Positions 1 to 8,883 are shown, counted from the first letter of the stretch. The stretch: 64,000 bases of DNA from Ewingella sp049889095 (GCA_049889095.1 JBLJFK010000011.1); one strand, 5' to 3'. Numbers and translations: made by a program. The notes: generated by a model from the letters alone, not told the origin.

Positions 1-2
1 GC

Positions 3-1124
3 GGCCGCGACCATGACCGCGCTGCGCTCGGCGACTGGTATCTCGATGAGAAGAAATACCCAAACGGGCTGGAACCGGTGATCAGCCACGTTAAAAATCT
101 CGGTATGGAGTTTGGTATCTGGGTCGAGCCGGAAATGATTAATCCGGACTCCGATCTTTATCGTGCCCACCCAGATTGGCTACTGGCGTTGCCGGGTTAT
201 CAGCAGCCGAGCGGTCGTCATCAGTTCGTACTCGATTTGAATAATCCGCAGGTGTTTGATTATCTTGTGGACCGTATGAGCTGGCTGCTCGGTGAGCATG
301 ACGTCGATTACGTGAAGTGGGATATGAACCGCGAAATCGTTCAGCCGGGGCATGAAGGCCGCGCCGCCCTGACGGCGCAAACGCAGCAGTTCTACCGCCT
401 GCTCGACGTACTGGGTGAACGCTTCCCGCAGATTGAGTTTGAGTCCTGCGCTTCCGGCGGCGGGCGCATCGACTATGAAGTGTTGAAACGCAGCCACCGC
501 TTCTGGACGTCAGACAACAACGACGCGCTGGAGCGGCAGAAAATTCAGCGCGGCATGAGCTATTTCTTCCCGCCAGAAGTCATGGGGTCGCACATCGGCA
601 GCAAGCTGTGCCATGCCACCTCACGCCAGCACAGCATTGAATTCCGGGGGCTGACGGCGCTGTTTGGCCATATGGGCATTGAGCTGGATCCGGTCAAAGA
701 AGGCGACGCAGAGCGTGCCGGTTTCGCCAAATATACCCGTCTGCATCAGCAGTTGCGTTCGTTACTGCACAGCGGAAACGTGTTCCGCGTGGACAGCCAT
801 GACGACGCCATGTTGATTAACGGTGTAGTGAGCCAAAAGCGCGATCGCGCCGTGTTTTTAGTCAGCCAACTGGCGATGCCCACCTGGTCACTGCCCGGCT
901 CGCTGCGTATCCCGGGGCTAAAACCGAATGGCCGTTATCGCGTCACAGTACTGGACCAACCGGCGCTGCTGGACGGTGGTGGCAGCGGCCACACTATGCG
1001 AGTGCAACCCGCGTGGCTGCATCAATCGCCGGTGCTGAGCGGTGAATGGCTGGCGAATGCCGGGCTGACACTGCCGGTGCTGGACCCGGAAAGCGCGCTG
1101 TTGTTGAATTTTGAACGCGTTTAA
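3..1124 (+). CDS. Alpha-galactosidase, GH36 family (5' end outside window)
   Basis: Hydrolyses terminal alpha-1,6-galactose from melibiose or raffinose-type sugars. The reading frame is open from base 3, so the start and the N-terminal beta-sandwich lie upstream; about 373 C-terminal residues are visible, out of roughly 700 in the family. The catalytic nucleophile is the Asp of KWDMNR (codon at 321-323) and the acid/base is the Asp of FWTSDNNDA (codon at 513-515). The substrate-binding ESCASGGGR motif lies between them, and a C-terminal beta domain follows. No signal peptide can be judged. An oligosaccharide symporter gene follows 81 bp later, which suggests a RafA/RafB-like uptake and hydrolysis pair. 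The family is clear; raffinose versus melibiose preference is not. Confidence 0.93.
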   Translation, partial: GRDHDRAALGDWYLDEKKYPNGLEPVISHVKNLGMEFGIWVEPEMINPDSDLYRAHPDWLLALPGYQQPSGRHQFVLDLNNPQVFDYLVDRMSWLLGEHDVDYVKWDMNREIVQPGHEGRAALTAQTQQFYRLLDVLGERFPQIEFESCASGGGRIDYEVLKRSHRFWTSDNNDALERQKIQRGMSYFFPPEVMGSHIGSKLCHATSRQHSIEFRGLTALFGHMGIELDPVKEGDAERAGFAKYTRLHQQLRSLLHSGNVFRVDSHDDAMLINGVVSQKRDRAVFLVSQLAMPTWSLPGSLRIPGLKPNGRYRVTVLDQPALLDGGGSGHTMRVQPAWLHQSPVLSGEWLANAGLTLPVLDPESALLLNFERV

Positions 1125-1205
1125 TCGGTTGATTTGAAAAGTAGATGAATATAAAAACGCCGGTGCTTCGTTGCCGGTCTTGATGGTTTCGGCAAGGAAA
1201 TCACT

Positions 1206-2492
1206 ATGAACGCGACAAAAACTGGCGATCGTTGCTTCTATAAAAACAACACTAACTTCTGGATATTCGGCAGCTATTTCTTCCTCTATTTCTTCATTAT
1301 GGCTACCTGTTATCCGTTTTTACCCATCTGGCTGTCTGACGTTATCGGCCTGACCAAAACGGAAACCGGTATTGTATTTTCAAGCATGTCGCTGTTTGCG
1401 ATTCTGTTTCAGCCGTTCTTCGGCATTATTTCTGACAAGCTCGGCCTGAAGAAACATCTTCTGTGGATCATTGCCATTCTGCTGTTTATGTTCGCGCCGT
1501 TCTTTATTTATGTGTTCGCCCCGCTGCTGAAAATCAATATCGTGGCCGGTGCCATTTTGGGCGGTGCGTACATCGGTTTCGTATTTGCTGGCGGCTCGGG
1601 GGCGACCGAGGCGTATATCGAAAGGGTTAGCCGCAACAGTGCGTTTGAATACGGCAAAGCGCGGATGTTCGGCTGCTTCGGTTGGGGCATTTGTGCCTCC
1701 ACCGCAGGCGTGCTGTTTAACATCAACCCAAATATCGTGTTCTGGATGGGGTCCGCCGCCGCGTTGATTCTGATGGTGTTACTGCTGATAGCCCGTCCAC
1801 AGGAAAACAAAAATGCGCAGGTGTTGGATAAACTCGGTGCCAATCAATCACAATTTTCGCTGAAAACGGCGGCCTTGTTGCTGAAAGAGCGCAAACTGTG
1901 GATGCTGATTTTGTACGTTGTCGGCGTTGCCTGCGTGTATGACGTCTTCGATCAGCAGTTCGCCACGTTCTTTAAATCCTTCTTCGCCTCACCGCAGCAC
2001 GGCACCGAAATGTTTGGCTACGTCACCACCGCCGGGGAGCTGTGCAACGCGCTGATCATGTTCTGTTCGCCATGGATCATTAACCGCATCGGCGCGAAAA
2101 ATACCCTGCTGCTGGCAGGAACGATTATGTCGATCCGTATCGTCGGCTCGTCATTTGCCACCACTGCCGTAGAAGTGATTATGCTGAAAATGCTGCATGC
2201 GCTGGAAGTGCCATTCCTGCTGGTTGGCGTGTTCAAATACATCACACAGATTTTTGATGTCCGGTTCTCGGCCACCATTTATCTGATCGGGTTTAACTTC
2301 GCCAAACAGCTGGCGGCGATTTTCCTTTCCGCCTTCGCGGGCAGTTTGTATGACCGCATCGGATTCAGTGATACCTATCTGATCCTCGGCGGTATTGCAT
2401 TTAGTGTGACCATTATTTCGGCCTTCACGCTGAGCAACCACCCAAGACAACAGGCCGTTCCGGCGACGAGAACGGTGGAGGGAGTGCGCTGA
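1206..2492 (+). CDS. LacY/RafB-type oligosaccharide:proton symporter
   Basis: A 428-residue inner-membrane transporter with 12 predicted TM segments, of the oligosaccharide:H+ symporter family. The residues that define LacY are present: Glu in TEAYIE (LacY E126), Arg in KARMFG (R144), Glu in TAGELCN (E269), Arg in IMSIRIVG (R302), and the His/Glu pair in KMLHALEVPF (H322/E325). It therefore carries the proton-coupling and galactoside-binding machinery. A Shine-Dalgarno AAGGAA lies 7 nt before the ATG. It follows the alpha-galactosidase gene on the same strand, so melibiose or raffinose is the likely cargo (inference from context). Close relatives are RafB, MelY and LacY; a specific symbol cannot be assigned from sequence alone. 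Confidence 0.92.
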   Translation: MNATKTGDRCFYKNNTNFWIFGSYFFLYFFIMATCYPFLPIWLSDVIGLTKTETGIVFSSMSLFAILFQPFFGIISDKLGLKKHLLWIIAILLFMFAPFFIYVFAPLLKINIVAGAILGGAYIGFVFAGGSGATEAYIERVSRNSAFEYGKARMFGCFGWGICASTAGVLFNINPNIVFWMGSAAALILMVLLLIARPQENKNAQVLDKLGANQSQFSLKTAALLLKERKLWMLILYVVGVACVYDVFDQQFATFFKSFFASPQHGTEMFGYVTTAGELCNALIMFCSPWIINRIGAKNTLLLAGTIMSIRIVGSSFATTAVEVIMLKMLHALEVPFLLVGVFKYITQIFDVRFSATIYLIGFNFAKQLAAIFLSAFAGSLYDRIGFSDTYLILGGIAFSVTIISAFTLSNHPRQQAVPATRTVEGVR

Positions 2493-2501
2493 TTGACTTT
2501 A

Positions 2502-2518
2502 TGTGACCCGCGGTTACA
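2502..2518. promoter_or_regulatory. Candidate operator upstream of the LacI-family regulator
   Basis: A 17-bp interrupted palindrome, TGTNACCNNNGGTNACA in form, sits 56 bp before the regulator's GTG start. LacI-family proteins often repress their own genes from such sites. Assignment as an autoregulatory operator is inference; the spacing does not match the published PtxS site as I recall it. Confidence 0.35.
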
Positions 2519-2573
2519 GCCTTTGCATACTCTGTGCTAGTCTCCGTGAGATAAGCATAAAGGGAGAAAGGTT

Positions 2574-3608
2574 GTGAGCAAAAAACAGGCTCCGGGCAAC
2601 GCTGTCCGCGCCACAATACGTGATGTCGCCAGTGCCGCCAAAACCGGTAAAACCAGTATTTCTCGCTATCTGAACGGCGAGAAACATCTGCTTTCCGACG
2701 ATTTGAAGGAACGAATCGAGCGGGCCATCACTCTGCTGGATTACCAGCCGAGCCAGATGGCTCGCAGCCTGAAAAGCGGCCATACGCGGCTCATTGGGCT
2801 GATTCTCGCCGATATCACCAATCCTTATTCCGTTGACGTCATGCGCGGTGTTGAAGCCGCCTGCCGCCAGCAGGGGCTGACGCTGCTGGTGTGTAACACC
2901 AATAATCAGCTCGATCAGGAAAAACACTATCTGCAGCTGCTTAGTAGCTACCGCGTCGATGGCATGGTGGTTAACGCCGTCGGCATGCGTGAGGCGGCTA
3001 TTTCTACCCTGCAACAGGCCAATTTACCGATGGTGCTGATCGACCGTAAAGTGGCGAACTTCTCCTGTGATGTGGTCGGTCTGGACAATGCTCAGGCCAC
3101 AACGATGGTGACCGATCATCTTCTGAATCAAGGTTTCGAGGCCATCTTGTTCCTCAGCGAACCGATGACCATCAACACCCGTTTCGACCGTCTGCAGACG
3201 TTCTTACAGCGTATGCAGCGTGAACCACAGCGCGTCGCTGAACAGGGTGAAGTTGAACTTAGCGATACCGCCGGGCTGGAAAAATTGCTACGCGATTTCG
3301 TCGCGCATTACCCGGATAAACGTAAAGCGGTGCTGGCCGTCAATGGTGCTCTGACGCTGCAGGTAGCACGCGCCATGCGCCGGATAGATTTGGTTTGGGG
3401 ACAGGACATCGGCCTGCTGGGCTTTGACGAACTGGAATGGGCGGAGCTGGCAGGCGTGGGCATCACAACACTGAAACAGCCGACCTACGACATGGGCGTC
3501 GCGGCACTTGAACAACTGGTGACCCGTATTCAGGGCAGCCAGGAACCGATCCGCGAGCAAGCGTTTTCCGGCGAACTGGTTGTGCGCGGGTCAACATCAA
3601 AGCATTAA
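2574..3608 (+). CDS. ptxS: LacI-family transcriptional regulator, PtxS-like
   Basis: A 344-residue repressor. The N-terminal helix-turn-helix (about residues 14-35, RATIRDVASAAKTGKTSISR) includes the family's hinge helix near residues 55-62. A periplasmic-binding-protein-like sensor domain follows (about 70-340; IGLILADITNPY start, LVCNTNN, VGLDN, LLGFDE). The start is GTG at 2574, preceded by AGGGAGAAAGG. It resembles PtxS, the 2-ketogluconate-responsive repressor of the Pseudomonas kgu genes, and it lies directly upstream of kguE-kguT-ghrB in the same direction. Since it sits between the galactoside genes and the ketogluconate genes it could in principle serve either. The PtxS call rests on similarity recalled from memory plus context. 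Confidence 0.75.
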   Translation: MSKKQAPGNAVRATIRDVASAAKTGKTSISRYLNGEKHLLSDDLKERIERAITLLDYQPSQMARSLKSGHTRLIGLILADITNPYSVDVMRGVEAACRQQGLTLLVCNTNNQLDQEKHYLQLLSSYRVDGMVVNAVGMREAAISTLQQANLPMVLIDRKVANFSCDVVGLDNAQATTMVTDHLLNQGFEAILFLSEPMTINTRFDRLQTFLQRMQREPQRVAEQGEVELSDTAGLEKLLRDFVAHYPDKRKAVLAVNGALTLQVARAMRRIDLVWGQDIGLLGFDELEWAELAGVGITTLKQPTYDMGVAALEQLVTRIQGSQEPIREQAFSGELVVRGSTSKH

Positions 3609-3763
3609 GCTTACCGAACTCGATAATTCCCTTCTGAGGCCTCCCCTGCCGCTCCATTTCTTCGTGAGCAGGATCATATTTTTTAGCCTTGCCACTTTTC
3701 AATGGAATCGGTCCCAGTTAGCGTGAGTGTAGAGGCAAAAAACGATTAACAAAAATCCGCGCC

Positions 3764-3774
3764 CGGTTTAACCG
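3764..3774. promoter_or_regulatory. Short palindrome in the kguE promoter region
   Basis: CGGTTTAACCG is a palindrome around a central T, 55 bp upstream of the kguE start, in the 220-bp gap between the regulator and kguE. It could be a regulator half-site pair. The rest of the gap shows a Shine-Dalgarno (AAGGATATC) but no clear terminator. Confidence 0.25.
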
Positions 3775-3828
3775 TCTAAAATTGAATATTGCCCCCGATA
3801 GCGGGCCAATTTTTACAAGGATATCGAG

Positions 3829-4578
3829 ATGAAAAAAGAGATTGTAGTGGTCATGGCGGCTTATGGTAATGACAACGTGAAGGCGCTGGGCGGTCAGGCT
3901 GCACTGCTTCAGGTGATTGCAGATGCGGGTGCGGATGGCGTAGAAATTCGCCGCGAATTGTTTACAACCGCTGAGTTGAGTAATTTGCCCGATTTAGCGG
4001 AAAAAATTCGCCAGAAAGATCTATTTACCGTTTATTCCGCACCAGAATCGCTGTTTATTGAGGGCGGGAAGGTTAATCCATCGCTGACAACATTTTTAGA
4101 GGAAGCGGCAACACTCGGTGCACGCTCACTGAAACTGGCGCTGGGTTATTTCAAAGCCGGTGAAGACCTCACGCCGCTAAAAGTCATACTGGGATCGAAC
4201 CCGGTCAAACTGGTGGTGGAGAATGACCAGACCTCAGACTGCGGCATTTTATCGCAGTTAAACGCGTTCATGTTCGCGGCACAATCGCTGCATTTACCGC
4301 TGACGATGGCCTTCGATATGGCCAACTGGCTGTGGGTCGGGCAGGATCCGATGGCTGCTGCCGATCGGGTAGCGCAGCATGTTGGTTATGTTCACGTTAA
4401 AGCCGCAGAAAAGCGCGGCGAGAAATGGCACGCCGTGGCGCTGGACGATTCCGATGGCAGCTGGAAGCCGCTGCTGGCAAAACTGCCGCAGGACGTGCCG
4501 CGGGGGATTGAGTTCCCACTAGAAGGTGAGGACCTGACCGCCGTGACCCGTCACTATGTCGATTTATTACGACAATAA
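3829..4578 (+). CDS. kguE: KguE-like sugar phosphate isomerase/epimerase (TIM barrel)
   Basis: A 249-residue cytosolic protein of the AP-endonuclease-2/xylose-isomerase-like TIM-barrel superfamily. The family's conserved pieces are visible: DGVEIRRELF near the N-terminus, LVVENDQT (a metal-ligand Glu strand), AFDMANWLW, YVHVKAAE and IEFPLEGED. It resembles KguE, the first gene of the Pseudomonas 2-ketogluconate operon, whose exact reaction is not firmly established; an epimerase or isomerase acting on a ketoaldonate is the usual suggestion. The gene starts at an ATG with AAGGATATC upstream and is followed 66 bp later by the ketogluconate transporter. An operon with kguT and ghrB is likely. 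Confidence 0.8.
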   Translation: MKKEIVVVMAAYGNDNVKALGGQAALLQVIADAGADGVEIRRELFTTAELSNLPDLAEKIRQKDLFTVYSAPESLFIEGGKVNPSLTTFLEEAATLGARSLKLALGYFKAGEDLTPLKVILGSNPVKLVVENDQTSDCGILSQLNAFMFAAQSLHLPLTMAFDMANWLWVGQDPMAAADRVAQHVGYVHVKAAEKRGEKWHAVALDDSDGSWKPLLAKLPQDVPRGIEFPLEGEDLTAVTRHYVDLLRQ

Positions 4579-4644
4579 CCTGCCGGTAAGTCATGCCGCA
4601 GAACGTGGCGTAAGGAATTCTGAAGAATAATCAGGAGAACAGTT

Positions 4645-5913
4645 ATGAACCCGTCCGGGAGTTCGCCCCGCCGCTGGTGGTACATCATGCCGATCGTGTT
4701 TATCACTTACAGCTTGGCTTATGTCGATCGCTCGAACTTTAGCTTTGCATCGGCGGCGGGTATCAATGATGACCTCGGTATTACTAAAGGGATGTCATCA
4801 CTGCTCGGTGCACTGTTTTTCCTCGGTTATTTCTTCTTCCAAATCCCCGGCACTATTTACGCCGAACGCCGCAGCGTCAGGACGCTGATTTTTTGGTGCC
4901 TGCTGTTATGGGGCGGTTTTGCCTCCCTGACCGGCGTCGTCCATAACATCCCCATGCTGGCCGCGATCCGCTTCGCACTTGGGGTCGTTGAGGCTGCCGT
5001 GATGCCCGCCATGCTGGTGTATATCAGTAATTGGTTCACCAAATCTGAGCGATCGCGGGCCAATACTTTCCTGATCCTCGGGAATCCGGTCACGGTGCTA
5101 TGGATGTCGGTGTTGTCCGGTTATTTGATCCACGCCTTCGGCTGGCGTGAGATGTTTATTTTCGAAGGCATTCCGGCGGTGATCTGGGCAGTCTGCTGGT
5201 GGTTCCTGGTGAAAGACAAACCGGAACAGGTTAACTGGCTGACGCAGGAGGAGAAGAAAGCGCTGGCCGATCGGTTGGCGAAAGAGCAAGAAGGTATTAA
5301 GGCGGTGCATAACTACGCCGAAGCGTTTAAATCGCGTAATGTGATCCTGCTGTGTATGCAATATTTCGCCTGGAGTATTGGGGTCTACGGTTTCGTATTG
5401 TGGCTACCGTCGATTCTGCGCAGCGGTATGCAGATGGGCATGGTGAAAGCGGGCTGGCTCTCTTCGGTCCCTTATCTTGCGGCGACTGTCGCGATGATCA
5501 TCGTGTCATGGGCGTCGGATAAATTGCAGAACCGCAAGATTTTCGTCTGGCCGCTGCTGCTGGTTGGCGCGCTGGCATTCTTCGCTTCGTGGGCCGTCGG
5601 CCCGAATAATTTCTGGGTCTCGTACGCGCTGCTGGTGATCGCCGCCGCTGCCATGTATGCCCCTTACGGCCCGTTCTTCTCCATTATTCCTGAGATGCTA
5701 CCAAGAAATGTCGCCGGCGGCGCGATGGCGCTGATCAACAGTCTTGGGGCACTCGGTTCGTTCTTCGGATCGTGGTTTGTCGGTTATCTCAACGGTAATA
5801 CCGGCAGCCCGGCGGCCTCGTTTATATTCATGGCCGCGTCTCTGCTGGTTTCTGTCGTACTGACGCTGATGGTGAAACCTGAGCAAACATCGGCGAAACC
5901 GCCATCGATCTAA
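4645..5913 (+). CDS. kguT: 2-ketogluconate transporter, MFS anion:cation symporter
   Basis: A 422-residue inner-membrane permease with 12 predicted TM helices. The RRWWYIMPIVFITYSLAYVD opening and the motif-A-like region after TM2 (IYAERRSVRTLIF) are typical of the anion:cation symporter family (GudP, ExuT, KguT). Similarity to Pseudomonas KguT is strong along the length, including VVEAAVMPAML, SRANTFLILGNPVTVLWMSV and MYAPYGPFF. It should import 2-keto-D-gluconate with protons. The Shine-Dalgarno is CAGGAGA, 8 nt from the ATG. It lies between kguE and the 2-ketogluconate reductase gene. Confidence 0.88.
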   Translation: MNPSGSSPRRWWYIMPIVFITYSLAYVDRSNFSFASAAGINDDLGITKGMSSLLGALFFLGYFFFQIPGTIYAERRSVRTLIFWCLLLWGGFASLTGVVHNIPMLAAIRFALGVVEAAVMPAMLVYISNWFTKSERSRANTFLILGNPVTVLWMSVLSGYLIHAFGWREMFIFEGIPAVIWAVCWWFLVKDKPEQVNWLTQEEKKALADRLAKEQEGIKAVHNYAEAFKSRNVILLCMQYFAWSIGVYGFVLWLPSILRSGMQMGMVKAGWLSSVPYLAATVAMIIVSWASDKLQNRKIFVWPLLLVGALAFFASWAVGPNNFWVSYALLVIAAAAMYAPYGPFFSIIPEMLPRNVAGGAMALINSLGALGSFFGSWFVGYLNGNTGSPAASFIFMAASLLVSVVLTLMVKPEQTSAKPPSI

Positions 5914-5955
5914 TCTTATGTCAGTGTTAATCAATCCTTTATCCTGGAGTGTGTA

Positions 5956-6933
5956 ATGAAGCCATCGATCGTTTTATATAAAGAGCTACCCGCAGACCTG
6001 CATCAGCGCCTGGAAAAACACTTCTCAATCGTCGAGTTCGACGGTATTACCGAAGAGAACCGTCCGAAAGTGTTTGATGCCCTGCAGCAAGCGGAAGGGC
6101 TAATTGGCGCGGGCGGCGCGGTGAACAAAGAACTGCTGGATCACGCACCGTGTCTGCGGGGCGTGTCGACTATCTCAGTGGGATACGACAATTTTGACGT
6201 CGATGAACTGACCCGCCGCGAGATCCCGCTGATGCATACCCCAACCGTGCTAACCGATACGGTAGCCGACACCGTGATGGCGCTGGTGCTTGCTACCGCG
6301 CGCCGCGTGGTGAATATCGCCGAACGTGTCAAAGCCGGTGAATGGACCAGCAACATTGGTGCAGATTGGTTTGGTGTCGATGTGCATCACAAGACTATAG
6401 GGATTATCGGTATGGGCCGTATCGGGCTCGCGCTGGCGCAGCGTGCGCATTTCGGCTTCGACATGCCGGTGCTTTACAACGCCCGCAGCCAGCATAAGGC
6501 CGCCGAGGAGCGCTTCGGCGCGAAGAAGTGTGAACTGGACGAACTGCTGGCTAAGTCAGATTTCGTCTGCGTATTGTTGCCGCTGACCGATCAAACCTTC
6601 CACACCATCGGCAAAGAACAACTGGCCAAAATGAAGTCCAGCGCCATTTTGATCAGCGCAGGCCGTGGTCCGGTCATCGACGAGAAAGCGCTGATTGCCG
6701 CCCTAAAAGACGGCACCCTCCATGCCGCAGGAATGGATGTCTTTGAAACTGAACCCTTGCCGAAAGACTCCCCGCTGCTCAGCTTGCCAAACGTTGTAGC
6801 GCTGCCGCATATCGGCTCTGCCACCCATGAAACCCGTTATGGCATGGCCGCCTGCGCAGTGGATAACCTTATCGCCGCACTTACCGATGAAGTGAAAGAG
6901 AACTGTGTTAATCCACAGATTTTGAAGCAATAG
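5956..6933 (+). CDS. ghrB: 2-ketogluconate / glyoxylate-hydroxypyruvate reductase B
   Basis: A 325-residue NAD(P)H-dependent D-2-hydroxyacid dehydrogenase (GhrB/TkrA, E. coli 324 residues). It reduces 2-ketogluconate to gluconate and also glyoxylate and hydroxypyruvate. The nucleotide-binding GMGRIG is at residues 152-157; the catalytic Arg237, Glu266 and His285 of the family are all present (in AGRGPV, FETEPL and LPHIGSATHE). The start is supported by GGAG 8 nt upstream. As last gene of the kgu cluster it would turn imported 2-ketogluconate into gluconate without needing a kinase. A Pseudomonas-type KguD (acting on the 6-phosphate) is the alternative, but the sequence is closer to E. coli GhrB. 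Confidence 0.92.
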   Translation: MKPSIVLYKELPADLHQRLEKHFSIVEFDGITEENRPKVFDALQQAEGLIGAGGAVNKELLDHAPCLRGVSTISVGYDNFDVDELTRREIPLMHTPTVLTDTVADTVMALVLATARRVVNIAERVKAGEWTSNIGADWFGVDVHHKTIGIIGMGRIGLALAQRAHFGFDMPVLYNARSQHKAAEERFGAKKCELDELLAKSDFVCVLLPLTDQTFHTIGKEQLAKMKSSAILISAGRGPVIDEKALIAALKDGTLHAAGMDVFETEPLPKDSPLLSLPNVVALPHIGSATHETRYGMAACAVDNLIAALTDEVKENCVNPQILKQ

Positions 6934-6954
6934 ATCGGAAAGAGAGTGTGTAAA

Positions 6955-6979
6955 ATGCCGCCAGGTGGCGGTATTTTTT
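6955..6979 (+). terminator. Rho-independent terminator of the kgu-ghrB operon
   Basis: A 7-bp GC-rich stem (TGCCGCC / GGCGGTA with one G-U pair), loop AGGT, is followed by six T residues, 22 nt after the ghrB stop. It separates the ketogluconate cluster from avtA. Confidence 0.85.
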
Positions 6980-7086
6980 ATCCATGATAGCGGTAATGGT
7001 ACGTTTCAACGCATCGGGGGCGATTGCACTGTTTTACAGCAGACGTTATGGTGGGCGTCACATTCTGATAACACACAAATCTTTCT

Positions 7087-8340
7087 ATGACGTTTTCTGT
7101 TTTCGGCGATAAATTTACCCGTTTCACAGGCATTAGCCGCCTGATGGGCGATATGAATGATGGCTTGCGCACGCCCGGGGCAGTCATGCTCGGCGGTGGG
7201 AACCCTGCGCAAATACCGGAAATGCAGGACTATTTCCAAACGCTGTTAAGCGAGATGTTAGCAGAAGGTAAGCTGACCGAAGCCCTGTGTAACTATGACG
7301 GGCCGCAAGGCAAAGATGTGCTGCGCCATGCGTTGGCTGATCTGCTGAAGAGAGAGCTGGGTTGGGAGCTGGACGCCAAAAATATCGCGCTGACCAACGG
7401 CAGCCAGAGCGCTTTCTTCTACCTGTTCAACTTGTATGCTGGCCGTCGCGCCAACGGCTCGATGGCGAAGGTGTTGTTCCCGCTGGCACCGGAGTATCTC
7501 GGTTATGCCGATGCCGGACTGGACGAAAATCTGTTCATTTCTGCCAAACCTAATATTGAATTGCTGCCTGAAGGCCAGTTTAAATATCATGTCGACTTCG
7601 ATCATCTCAACATCACGGACGATATCGGCCTGATTTGCGTGTCACGCCCGACCAACCCGACCGGCAATGTGATAACCGATCAGGAATTACAGCGTCTGGA
7701 TGCACTGGCGCAACGGCATGACATTCCGCTGCTGATCGACAACGCCTACGGCGTACCTTTCCCCAGCATCGTCTTTACTGACGCCACGCCGTTGTGGAAT
7801 CCGAATATTATTTTGTGCATGAGCTTGTCGAAGCTCGGCCTGCCGGGCTCACGCTGCGGCATCGTGATTGCTGACGAGAAAGTTATTACCGCCATCAGCA
7901 ATATGAACGGCATCATCAGCTTGTCACCGGGCAGCGTCGGCCCCGCCATCGCCAATGAAATGATTGTTCGTGGTGACCTGCTGCGCCTGTCAGAAGACGT
8001 AATTAAACCCTTCTATTATCAGCGAGTGCAGGAAACCATCGCCACGCTACGCCGCTATCTGCCGCCAGAGCGCTGTTTGATTCATAAACCTGAAGGGGCG
8101 ATTTTCCTCTGGTTATGGTTTAAACATCTGCCTATCACCACCGAAGTACTGTATCAGCGCCTTAAGCAGCGCGGCGTGCTAATGGTGCCTGGCCATTACT
8201 TCTTCCCTGGGTTGGAACATCCTTGGCCGCATACTCATCAATGTATGCGGATGAACTACGTGCCTGATGCTGAGCAGATTGAGCGCGGCGTGAAAATTTT
8301 GGCGGAAGAAGTGGAAAAAGCACACGCAGAAAATCTTTAA
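7087..8340 (+). CDS. avtA: Valine-pyruvate aminotransferase
   Basis: A 417-residue PLP enzyme, the same length as E. coli AvtA. It transfers amino groups between alanine/valine and their keto acids (transaminase C, alanine and valine synthesis). The fold-type I aminotransferase landmarks are in order: NGSQSAFF (cofactor phosphate site), SRPTNPTGN (carboxylate/PLP Asn), DNAYGVPFP (PLP Asp/Tyr) and SLSKLGLPGSRCG with the Schiff-base lysine at residue 249. It stands alone between two terminators, with a 153-bp leader region upstream that has no other gene. In E. coli avtA lies elsewhere (near malS), so this position is different. Confidence 0.96.
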   Translation: MTFSVFGDKFTRFTGISRLMGDMNDGLRTPGAVMLGGGNPAQIPEMQDYFQTLLSEMLAEGKLTEALCNYDGPQGKDVLRHALADLLKRELGWELDAKNIALTNGSQSAFFYLFNLYAGRRANGSMAKVLFPLAPEYLGYADAGLDENLFISAKPNIELLPEGQFKYHVDFDHLNITDDIGLICVSRPTNPTGNVITDQELQRLDALAQRHDIPLLIDNAYGVPFPSIVFTDATPLWNPNIILCMSLSKLGLPGSRCGIVIADEKVITAISNMNGIISLSPGSVGPAIANEMIVRGDLLRLSEDVIKPFYYQRVQETIATLRRYLPPERCLIHKPEGAIFLWLWFKHLPITTEVLYQRLKQRGVLMVPGHYFFPGLEHPWPHTHQCMRMNYVPDAEQIERGVKILAEEVEKAHAENL

Positions 8341-8379
8341 TAAAACCCGTCATCATGTTCTGAACGACAGAGATATAAG

Positions 8380-8413
8380 AAAGCCGGGGCAACATGGGCC
8401 CCGGCTTTCTTTT
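8380..8413. terminator. Bidirectional terminator between avtA and ibpB
   Basis: Perfect 11-bp arms (AAAGCCGGGGC / GCCCCGGCTTT) with a 7-nt loop, then CTTTTTA on the plus strand. The genes on either side converge, so it can end both transcripts. Confidence 0.88.
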
Positions 8414-8448
8414 TATGCGTTTTAAAGATGAGTTTAAAACGAGATGTC

Positions 8449-8883
8449 TTAAGTCGGCTGATTTTCTAACGCAGGTTTATCCGTACCGATAGCGATTTTC
8501 TGCGGTTGCAGCGCGGGCGGTACGTCGCGGACCAGGCTAACGTGCAGCAGGCCGTGGGTAAACTCAGCGGCAGAAACGTGCATGTGCTCAGCCAGCGTAA
8601 AGCTCAGGCTAAAAGGCTTGATCACTAATCCCTGATGCAGGTATTCCACTTTGGTGTCCGGCTGCGCTGGCGTCCCGCTGATGGTCAGGCGCGGGCCTTC
8701 TACCTCAATATTCAGATCGCTTTGCTGGAAACCTGCCAGCGCCAGTGAGATGCGATAATGATTATCGTCTGATTTCTCAATGTTATACGGAGGGAAGGCC
8801 TGATCGACGCCCTGCATTGAGCTGGCAAGTTTATCGAAGCCAATCCACTGACGCAGTAATGGGGAAATATCGTAATTACGCAT
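8449..8883 (-). CDS. ibpB: Small heat-shock protein IbpB
   Basis: A 144-residue alpha-crystallin-type holdase (E. coli IbpB 142). It coats aggregated proteins together with IbpA so that ClpB and DnaK can rescue them. The alpha-crystallin domain spans about residues 32-125 (YNIEKSDDNHYRISLALAGF to HGLLHVSLVRDVPP). A C-terminal I-x-I motif (KIAIG) follows, used for oligomer contacts. The start ATG at 8883 (MRNYDISPLL) is chosen because the first residues align with IbpA/IbpB and AAGGAG lies 8 nt upstream; an in-frame upstream ATG at 8925 would add 14 unsupported residues. It is the second gene of the ibpA-ibpB operon. Confidence 0.95.
   Translation of the reverse strand: MRNYDISPLLRQWIGFDKLASSMQGVDQAFPPYNIEKSDDNHYRISLALAGFQQSDLNIEVEGPRLTISGTPAQPDTKVEYLHQGLVIKPFSLSFTLAEHMHVSAAEFTHGLLHVSLVRDVPPALQPQKIAIGTDKPALENQPT

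Noticed and set aside
3463..3702. A 79-codon minus-strand frame overlapping the end of the LacI-type gene and part of the following gap
   Set aside because: The start of its translation (KSGKAKKYDPAHEEMERQG) looks protein-like, but there is no ribosome site, no known family, and it runs into the opposite strand of a real gene. It might be a gene remnant; I cannot support it.
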